A DNA stretch of 20,748 bases from CSSED10-109M sp964349455 (lineage in GTDB: Bacteria > Bacillota_I > Bacilli_A > RF39 > UBA660), in NCBI GenBank assembly GCA_964349455.1, contig CAYGGG010000009.1, positions 1-20,748 on the forward strand, read 5' to 3'. The translations under genes were made by a program, and so were the position numbers. Shown piece by piece: positions 14,655-20,748 of this stretch. The notes beneath the pieces were generated by a model, which saw nothing but the letters and a program-made list of their open reading frames with translations, was not told the origin of the DNA and did no database searches. Positions within the stretch are counted from its first letter, which is position 1. Each line of letters starts with the position of its first letter.

Positions 14655-16793
14655 CTACATACTCAAAGGATTAACATCAATATCAATCCGTACTTTTAAT
14701 AAACCACACATTTCATTAATTTTCTCCAGATCAACAACAATATCCTCTTTTTTATAATACTTAATAATGACATTAACAATAAACTGTTTATTTTTTTTCA
14801 AAACAGAACCTACCGTTGGACCCAAAACGATTAATTTTTTATTTTTTCTTAAATCCCGCGCAATTTTATCTGCTTCATTAAATAAATAATTAAAATCAGT
14901 TGCAGAAATTCGAAGTAGGGCCAGGTTAACAAACGGTGGATAATTTAATTTTTTGCGAATATCCATCTCTTCCTCATAAAATCCCAAATAATCATTATCC
15001 AAAGCACACTTAATACTATAATGCGAGGGATTAAAACATTGAACAATCACTTGACCAATCTTATCAATTCGACCAGCACGACCGGCCACTTGATTAATCA
15101 ATTGAAAAGTTCGTTCAGCACTTCGAAAATCTGGAACATTTAATCCGGCATCACCATTAATCACCCCAACCAAAGTAACATTAGCAAAATCAAGACCCTT
15201 TGCCACCATTTGTGTTCCAATTAAAATATCGTATTTTTGATCATCAAAATCTCCAATAATCGTACCATGACTGCCCCGCTTTCTCGTTGAATCAACATCC
15301 ATTCGCACCATTCGCACCAATCCAATTGATTTTACAATTTCTTCTTCTAATTTTTGGGTTCCTAAACCAAAATGACGAATATTTAAAGAATTACAACTAA
15401 AACACTTGTTTTCATATTTCTTTTCATAAAAACAATAATGACACTTCATTGAATTAGTTTGCTTATGATAAGTCAAAGACACTTCACAATTTGGACACTT
15501 CATTGTTTCCCCACACTCACGACAAACCAAAGTCGTTGAAAATCCTCTTCGATTTAAAAATAAAATGACTTGTTCTTTTCTCTCCAAACACTTTTTAATT
15601 TCCGTTACCAATAAATTAGACAAATATCGATTACCACTTTTAATTTCATTTTTCATATCAATTACGGTAATCTTTTTTTCAAACTGATTAATTGTTTTTT
15701 TAATTTCCAACAATTGATAAATTCCCATCTTCGCTCTTGTATAACTTTCAACACTAGGTGTCGCCCCCGCTAAAATAACTGGGCACTTATGATATTGACC
15801 ACGCCAAAGCGCAATATCAATCGTATGATATTTAGGAATGTTTTCTTGCTTATAAGTTAATGCATGCTCTTCATCAACAATAATTAACCCAACTTTATTA
15901 AATGGGGCGAAAACAGCACTCCTTGCACCAATTACCACTTTAACACGATTATTCTTCATATCAAGCCAAGCATGATACTTTTCAACATCCGTTAAATGAC
16001 TATGAAAAACAGCCACTTGATTACCAAAGCGACGCTGAAACAATTTAACAATTTGCGGCGTTAAACTAATTTCTGGAACCAACATAATAACACTTTTTTC
16101 TTCTTTTAACACTTCTTCAATTACTCTAAGATAAATTTCGGTTTTACCACTACCTGTTACCCCGTGTAAAAGAAATGGGGCAAATTGGTTTTTCTTTTTT
16201 AATATTTCATTAAAACAATTATTTTGTTCAAAATTTAATTTTAAATTACTTTTCTCAATAATAAACTCTTCTTCTTTTTCAAACTCAATTAAAACATTAT
16301 TTTTTAACAATGTTTTAACTGCTGAAGAAACTTTTAGTGCTTCACTTTTTTTAACAAATTCATTTTCTAAAAACAAATCTAAAACTTTCTGACCAGCAGA
16401 AGAAACTTTTTTTAATTCACCAATTTTTAAATACTTCTCTTTTTTACCAACAATTTTATTATTAGCGCTTGCTTTAATTCCTTTGGGCAACATTGTTTGA
16501 TAACAATAAATTAACGGTGAAAATGTTTTTTTCTGCATATACTGACCTAATTTTAATAATTCCTTATTCAAAACCTCAACCTGATCAACTACTTTAATAA
16601 TATCTTTTAAAGCAAAATCATATTTTTTTTCAAAAGAAAAACTAATCACAAATCCTTCAACAATTCTTGTTCCAAATGGCACTTTTACTCGCTTGCCAAT
16701 TTTAATTTCTTTTTCTAAAAACTGAGGAACTTGATAAGCAAACGATTTTGAAAGACACAAATATTTTACTTCAACTAACACTTCAACCGTCAT
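14655..16793 (-). CDS. priA: Primosomal protein N', replication-restart helicase PriA
   Basis: PriA is a 3'-5' superfamily 2 DNA helicase that reloads the replisome at stalled forks. The 712-residue protein has the N-terminal 3'-end-binding domain (KRVKVPFGTRIVEGFV), Walker A GVTGSGKTE (211-219), the DEEH box (307-310), GATPS (343-347) and the later helicase motifs GTQMVAKGLDF and QVAGRAGR. Eight zinc-binding Cys in four pairs are intact: 424/427, 433/436, 451/454 and 464/467. The length is slightly short for the family (~730-800) because the N-terminal half is compact. Start ATG 16793 lies behind GAGGTGGTG. An extended -10 box lies just upstream, and the gene heads the priA-fmt-membrane protein unit. 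Confidence 0.97.
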   Translation of the reverse strand: MTVEVLVEVKYLCLSKSFAYQVPQFLEKEIKIGKRVKVPFGTRIVEGFVISFSFEKKYDFALKDIIKVVDQVEVLNKELLKLGQYMQKKTFSPLIYCYQTMLPKGIKASANNKIVGKKEKYLKIGELKKVSSAGQKVLDLFLENEFVKKSEALKVSSAVKTLLKNNVLIEFEKEEEFIIEKSNLKLNFEQNNCFNEILKKKNQFAPFLLHGVTGSGKTEIYLRVIEEVLKEEKSVIMLVPEISLTPQIVKLFQRRFGNQVAVFHSHLTDVEKYHAWLDMKNNRVKVVIGARSAVFAPFNKVGLIIVDEEHALTYKQENIPKYHTIDIALWRGQYHKCPVILAGATPSVESYTRAKMGIYQLLEIKKTINQFEKKITVIDMKNEIKSGNRYLSNLLVTEIKKCLERKEQVILFLNRRGFSTTLVCRECGETMKCPNCEVSLTYHKQTNSMKCHYCFYEKKYENKCFSCNSLNIRHFGLGTQKLEEEIVKSIGLVRMVRMDVDSTRKRGSHGTIIGDFDDQKYDILIGTQMVAKGLDFANVTLVGVINGDAGLNVPDFRSAERTFQLINQVAGRAGRIDKIGQVIVQCFNPSHYSIKCALDNDYLGFYEEEMDIRKKLNYPPFVNLALLRISATDFNYLFNEADKIARDLRKNKKLIVLGPTVGSVLKKNKQFIVNVIIKYYKKEDIVVDLEKINEMCGLLKVRIDIDVNPLSM

Positions 16794-16808
16794 TTAATCA
16801 CCACCTCA

Positions 16809-16817
16809 ATTATAACA
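16809..16817 (-). promoter_or_regulatory. Extended -10 promoter of priA
   Basis: TGTTATAAT on the minus strand, right behind the UUCG terminator of the LRR gene and 2 bases before the GAGGTGG site. There is no -35 match, since the hairpin fills that position. Such a short leader would put the ribosome site at the 5' end of the mRNA. Confidence 0.55.
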
Positions 16818-16818
16818 T

Positions 16819-16842
16819 AAAAAAAAGTACCGAAGTACTTTT
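16819..16842 (-). terminator. Intrinsic terminator of the 272-residue LRR gene
   Basis: AAAAGTAC-TTCG-GTACTTTT (arms 16835-16842 and 16823-16830), followed by UUUU. An 8-bp stem with a stable UUCG tetraloop; the 5' arm overlaps the TAA stop codon. Confidence 0.93.
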
Positions 16843-17659
16843 ACTTAAAGTCGATTTTAGTTGCTCCACCATGCCAGTTTTCACCAACATAATTGAATTC
16901 TTCATAACTAGTTTTTCCAATAATTTCGATTTGTTCAATTGGGTTATCCATAAAAGCATTTTCACCAATATGCACAATACTACTTGGAATAACTAATGTT
17001 TTTATTTTATTGTTTGCAAATGCAGAAAATTCAATTCGCTCAGTATTTTCCGAGAAGGTAACTTTTTCAATATCTAAACCCTCAAAAGCATTTAAATAAA
17101 TTGTGATTACTTGTTCTAGAACTACCACTTCTTTTTGATTACCGCCGTATCCAACTACAATGGTATCATTTACTTTAGCTAAATCATCACGAAAATAAAT
17201 ATAAGCATCTTGTTCTCTTAATTCGTTTTTACTAAATGCAGCTACCCCAATTCGATTTACTGTTTCTGGAATTGATAATGTTTTCAAACTATTATCATAA
17301 AAAGCATACGGTTTAATTATTTCAAGACCTTCATTTAGTTTTACTTCTTTTAGTTTACTACTATAAAAAGCACCAATTCCAATTTCCATCATTGTTTCTG
17401 GAAAAACTACTTTTTCAATTTCAAGATTACGGAAAGCATAATTTCCAATTGATACTACTTCAACACCATCAATCATTTTTGGAATAGAAACTTTATTGCC
17501 ACAAAACATCTTATATCCCGTAACCTGTCCTTTCTCAGCATCAAATTCAAAACATGTTGCTTCTGACTCACCTAAATCCTCTCCTAAAACACCTCGGTAA
17601 ACAAAAATCAAAACAATCAACCCAACGACTAGAACCGCAAATATAATGTATTTATTCAT
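16841..17659 (-). CDS. Membrane-anchored BspA-like LRR_5 protein
   Basis: A 272-residue protein with an N-terminal uncleaved signal anchor (KYIIFAVLVVGLIVLIFVY, 3-21) and an extracellular BspA/TpLRR-type leucine-rich repeat domain (LRR_5). Repeats of the form I-G-x-x-A-F ... L-x-x-V-x-x-P occur at about 70-235, broken by an insert at 144-195 (DAYIYFRDD...VGYGG) that is also present in the large pilin-LRR protein. It opens with a CFEFDAEKGQVTGY...C block and closes with GKTSYEEFNYVGENWHGG, the cap that ends array segments in that neighbour, so it equals one super-repeat. There is no prepilin site. RBS is GGAGG before ATG 17659, with a full promoter upstream. BspA-like proteins bind host or matrix proteins; the ligand here is unknown. 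Confidence 0.85.
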   Translation of the reverse strand: MNKYIIFAVLVVGLIVLIFVYRGVLGEDLGESEATCFEFDAEKGQVTGYKMFCGNKVSIPKMIDGVEVVSIGNYAFRNLEIEKVVFPETMMEIGIGAFYSSKLKEVKLNEGLEIIKPYAFYDNSLKTLSIPETVNRIGVAAFSKNELREQDAYIYFRDDLAKVNDTIVVGYGGNQKEVVVLEQVITIYLNAFEGLDIEKVTFSENTERIEFSAFANNKIKTLVIPSSIVHIGENAFMDNPIEQIEIIGKTSYEEFNYVGENWHGGATKIDFK

Positions 17660-17687
17660 ATTTCCTCCTTATTTTTTTTTCACTTTA

Positions 17688-17716
17688 ATTATAAACTATT
17701 ATTAATCATTTTGCAA
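17688..17716 (-). promoter_or_regulatory. Promoter of the 272-residue LRR gene
   Basis: TTGCAA (17711-17716), 17-bp spacer, perfect TATAAT (17688-17693). The -35 starts 2 bases after the stop codon of the giant pilin-LRR gene; no terminator is visible between the genes, so readthrough from upstream is also likely. Confidence 0.7.
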
Positions 17717-17718
17717 CC

Positions 17719-20649
17719 CTAATTCCCCATATATATAATATTAGAACAACTTCCATTCCAGTTACTACCTAATGATTCAAAATCAGAAGCATCATTTTTC
17801 CCCAACACCTCGATCAAACCTAAATTACTATTGCTTGCAAAAGCATCAGCACCAATTATACGTAAACTAGCAGGAAGAATTGCTTCTTCTAAACCAGTGT
17901 TATAAAATGCACGATAACCGATCTCTTCTAATCCTTCATCCATCGAAACCCATGCAATATTATTAGCTTCAAAAGCATTACTTCCCACTGTTATAATATG
18001 ACTTCCTAAAGTAACAAAGCGAATTGCTTTACTCTTAAACGCATTAGCACCAATACTGTTAATACTGACACCTTCAACACTAGTTGGAATAACAACATGT
18101 TCATGACAATAAATTGGATAACTTGTAATTGTATTACCTGTTACACCAAAACAGTTTTTCTCATAAGCGTCTCCTAAGAAACTAACCTTATGAACATTAC
18201 CATACCAACTTGTTCCTAAAGATACAAATTTAATTCCCTCTGAAACCGTTACGCTGGAAAGAACGTTCCCCGAAAATGGGGTATTACCAATTGTTGTTAC
18301 TGAACTTGGAATTATAACTGAATTCAAACTATTATTTGCAAAAGCACTATTAGCAATTGTTGTTATATAACCAGGGATGGTAATATTCTTTGGACAGACA
18401 CTTTCATTGTAATATCCATTTACAGTGTTACTTGTAATTTTAAAACAGGTTTCATTATCGTTTTCATAAATTACATAGGCACCATCATTCCAATTGCTAC
18501 CTAAACTTGAAAAACCACCACTACTACTTTTCCCCATTACCACAATTGGATTAATTGAATTGCCCGAAAAAGCATTATTACCAATTGTTGAAACTGTACT
18601 TGGAATAACTACTCTTGTTAAGCTTTTATTTACAAAGGCACTATCAGAAATCGTTGTTATCGAATTTCCGCCTAAAGCAGATGGAATCATCACGTTTCCA
18701 CCACAAATAGCATGATAATTTGTAATTGTATTACCGCTATAATCATAACATGATGCCAGTTCATAAATAATATTTGTACAAGTTCCATTCCAAGAAGTTC
18801 CTAAACTAGTAAAATTAGTTGCATCAACTTTGCCACGGATAAATATTAATGATAAATCGGAATTACTTGCAAAAGCACTTTCACCGATTTGCTCAACATT
18901 TTCTGGGATAACCACTTCAGTTAATCGATTTGATCGAAAAGTAGAAAAAGTTATATTTTTTAAACCACTTCCTATCGTTAAAGAAGCAATTCGATTATTA
19001 TAAAATGGTCCATAATAGCTTGAATATTGTGTTCGATATCCATAAAGCGTAACTACACTGTCTGGTATCACTAATTCTGTTATTAAGTTTTGTCTAAAAG
19101 CTTCATAATTTATATAAGTTACACTATTGCCTAAATCCAAATTTGTTATTTGATTAGCATAAAAGGATCTTACACCAATAGTTTGAACACTATTTCCTAT
19201 TAAAACATTAGACAAAGCATTACTCTGAAATTTATTATCTTCAATTGCTGTTATTCCATTACCTATAACAATTGTTCCACTTAATCCTAAGCTATTGAAA
19301 CTAGCACCTGCCAAACTTACAATATCATTTGGAATTACTATATTACTTCGATTTGCTCCCCCATAACTAACTAATGTTGTTGTTTCACTTCCATCACTAT
19401 TTCTTCCTCTAATAAACGCTTCGCTATCTGATAATTGATTATTTTTGAATGCATCATTTCCTATTCCTGTAATTGTTCCACTAATAATTAAATCCGTTAT
19501 CAAATTTCCTTGAAATGCCGTTGCACCAATATTTACAATCATACTATTAATTGTTAACTCTGTTATTTGATTTGATGTAAAAGCACCTGTACCAATAACC
19601 ATACTATTTCCCGTTCCAATGGTAACCTTCGTTAATAAATTACTTGCAAAAGCACTTTCACCAATTTGCTCAACATTTTCTGGGATAACCACTTCAGTTA
19701 ATCGATTTGATCGAAAAGTAGAAAAAGTTATATTTTTTAAACCACTTCCTATCGTTAAAGAAGCAATTCGATTATTATAAAATGGTCCATAATAGCTTGA
19801 ATATTGTGTTCGATATCCATAAAGCGTAACTACACTGTCTGGTATCACTAATTCTGTTATTAAGTTTTGTCTAAAAGCTTCATAATTTATATAAGTTACA
19901 TTATTACCTAATTCCAAAGTGTGAATTTGATTATTATAAAAAGCTCTAACCCCAATCGTTAAAATTGTATCTGGCATTATTACGCTCGTTAAACTCATAT
20001 TTTGAAAAGCATTATTACTAATGATTTCAACGTTCGCCCCACCAATTGTACAAGGAATAACCAAATCTTTGGGACCTGCAGTACTATATCCCGTAATCGT
20101 TCTTGAAACTTGATTAAAAGTAAAGAAATGTTCTGGTGTGATTTCCAAATCACCTGGCGGATTAGAACATAAATAGCCAGTAATTCTTGGCGCACCAATT
20201 CCCCCATCACCACCATTTGGATCCTCACCAGCAAGTAAAGTCTCTATATTACAATATTCACCCGTATCATCATCTACAATTACAACTTCTCCCTCAAACT
20301 CCTTAACAATGCAATATCTACCATCCCATATCGCCATTGCTTGATTGCCGTTATTATCATACATTAATTCACCTGTTTTTAAATTCCCTCTTGCAAACGG
20401 AATTTCTCTTGGATCAACTAACTCATATAAACGATTGGCTTCTTCACCAGGTGACAGTGAATAAATTTCCCCAGCCTTTAAAATCATCGCTCCAGTTCTT
20501 AAAAAAGCATTTTTTCTTGCACTTTCTATTACATGAAGAATAATGGGCATTGCGATTAATATGATAATTACTAAAACAATAATAACTGCTAATAATTCAA
20601 TTAAAGTAAATCCTTTTATTTTTTTAAAAAACATTTTTATTTTTTCCAT
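17719..20649 (-). CDS. Giant type IV pilin-like fusion with a BspA-type LRR_5 array
   Basis: A 976-residue surface protein. The class III prepilin signal is KKIKG cut before FTLIELLAV (G13/F14; E18 is Glu5 of the mature form), followed by a hydrophobic helix to ~41. The pilin-like domain reaches ~135 and ends in a Cys pair (C113, C133), as in the pilin/FISUMP protein. A Gly-rich linker (GEDPNGGDGGIG) leads to LRR_5 repeats from ~185 to the end, with many IGxxAFxxN and LTxVxIPxxV units. The array is built of super-repeats that open with a C-F/Y...N-T-I-T-x-Y block and close with a GK...F.SLG..WNG cap. Residues 251-337 and 510-596 are identical at protein level. RBS is AAGGAG; a full promoter lies upstream. 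It is probably displayed on a pilus or membrane as an adhesin (inference). No pilus assembly gene is nearby. Confidence 0.87.
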   Translation of the reverse strand: MEKIKMFFKKIKGFTLIELLAVIIVLVIIILIAMPIILHVIESARKNAFLRTGAMILKAGEIYSLSPGEEANRLYELVDPREIPFARGNLKTGELMYDNNGNQAMAIWDGRYCIVKEFEGEVVIVDDDTGEYCNIETLLAGEDPNGGDGGIGAPRITGYLCSNPPGDLEITPEHFFTFNQVSRTITGYSTAGPKDLVIPCTIGGANVEIISNNAFQNMSLTSVIMPDTILTIGVRAFYNNQIHTLELGNNVTYINYEAFRQNLITELVIPDSVVTLYGYRTQYSSYYGPFYNNRIASLTIGSGLKNITFSTFRSNRLTEVVIPENVEQIGESAFASNLLTKVTIGTGNSMVIGTGAFTSNQITELTINSMIVNIGATAFQGNLITDLIISGTITGIGNDAFKNNQLSDSEAFIRGRNSDGSETTTLVSYGGANRSNIVIPNDIVSLAGASFNSLGLSGTIVIGNGITAIEDNKFQSNALSNVLIGNSVQTIGVRSFYANQITNLDLGNSVTYINYEAFRQNLITELVIPDSVVTLYGYRTQYSSYYGPFYNNRIASLTIGSGLKNITFSTFRSNRLTEVVIPENVEQIGESAFASNSDLSLIFIRGKVDATNFTSLGTSWNGTCTNIIYELASCYDYSGNTITNYHAICGGNVMIPSALGGNSITTISDSAFVNKSLTRVVIPSTVSTIGNNAFSGNSINPIVVMGKSSSGGFSSLGSNWNDGAYVIYENDNETCFKITSNTVNGYYNESVCPKNITIPGYITTIANSAFANNSLNSVIIPSSVTTIGNTPFSGNVLSSVTVSEGIKFVSLGTSWYGNVHKVSFLGDAYEKNCFGVTGNTITSYPIYCHEHVVIPTSVEGVSINSIGANAFKSKAIRFVTLGSHIITVGSNAFEANNIAWVSMDEGLEEIGYRAFYNTGLEEAILPASLRIIGADAFASNSNLGLIEVLGKNDASDFESLGSNWNGSCSNIIYMGN
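18861..19123 (-). repeat. Intragenic duplication, copy A
   Basis: 263 bp identical to 19638-19900 except at one base (18886 G, against 19663 A; a silent ATC/ATT change in Ile). The copies lie 777 bp apart, exactly 259 codons. They encode about 87 residues of the LRR array, including an atypical unit with TLYGYRTQYSSYYGPFYNN. Confidence 0.97.
19638..19900 (-). repeat. Intragenic duplication, copy B
   Basis: Partner of 18861-19123 with 262 of 263 bases identical. Outside these limits the flanking LRR units are similar in protein but clearly different in DNA, so the identity has sharp borders, as expected from a recent duplication or gene conversion. Confidence 0.97.
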
Positions 20650-20675
20650 AAATACTCCTTTTAACTATTACTTAC

Positions 20676-20704
20676 ATTATAAACAAAAAAATAACAATAA
20701 GCAA
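20676..20704 (-). promoter_or_regulatory. Promoter of the giant pilin-LRR gene
   Basis: TTGCTT (20699-20704), 17-bp spacer, perfect TATAAT (20676-20681), giving a leader of about 20 bases. The remaining bases to 20748 are AT-rich with long T-runs; no further feature is visible there. Confidence 0.7.
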
Positions 20705-20748
20705 ATAATTTTAAAAAAAAATGTAAAGAAAAATAAACAAACGCTTAT

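Noticed and set aside
19995..20234. 79-residue minus-strand frame inside the pilin-LRR gene
   Set aside because: Lies wholly inside the real gene in another frame, with no promoter or ribosome site.
17719..20649. CRISPR-like or satellite repeat reading of the repetitive stretch
   Set aside because: The periodicity is codon-based and explained by LRR_5 repeats in one open frame; there are no direct repeats with unique spacers.

Overview
The window is AT-rich and tightly packed. Every protein gene I can support (17 entries, one gene being split in two) lies on the minus strand, so transcription runs from base 20748 down to base 1. Strong Shine-Dalgarno sequences (AGGAGG, GAGGTG), consensus sigma-A promoters, TGA used as a real stop and Trp read from TGG all fit an uncultured low-GC relative of Bacillota/Mycoplasmatota that keeps the standard code (Izemoplasma-, Haloplasma- or Erysipelotrichia-like; the lineage is inference). 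No tRNA, rRNA, CRISPR array, transposase or phage gene was seen.

Region 1 (20.7-16.8 kb, surface proteins): a 976-residue protein with a type IV prepilin N-terminus followed by a long BspA-like LRR_5 array, with a nearly perfect 263-bp internal duplication. It is followed by a 272-residue membrane-anchored LRR_5 protein that looks like a one-unit version of the same array. Region 2 (16.8-13.1 kb, housekeeping): priA, then fmt, then an unknown single-pass membrane protein, closely spaced. Region 3 (13.1-10.0 kb): a second giant pilin-type protein (1012 residues) with the same ~135-residue pilin chassis, but carrying FISUMP, GLUG and DUF1566 (Lcl_C-like) modules. The two giant pilin fusions are the most unusual genes here and probably act as surface-displayed, pilus-associated adhesins. 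The genes for pilus assembly are not in the window.

Region 4 (10.0-6.9 kb): a HAD-type 5'(3')-deoxyribonucleotidase-like protein, two tandem paralogous small lipoproteins, a conserved ~150-residue protein ending in a CPKC motif, and a LacX-type aldose epimerase split in two at a run of eight A. Region 5 (6.8-2.0 kb): a five-gene operon of mostly unrecognised proteins around a dGTPase/SAMHD1-like HD hydrolase, ending in a large divergent WG-repeat-like protein. This is the best candidate for an undescribed cytoplasmic system. Region 6 (1.9-0 kb): a 61-residue peptide ending in CxxCxxCxxC with its own strong promoter, then a DEAD-box RNA helicase behind a ~200-nt structured leader. A consensus promoter at the left edge drives a gene outside the window.

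Gene borders repeat one design: the stop codon lies in or next to a terminator hairpin, its U-tract is followed within a few bases by an extended -10 box (TGnTATAAT), then the Shine-Dalgarno and the next start, all in 47-49 bp.
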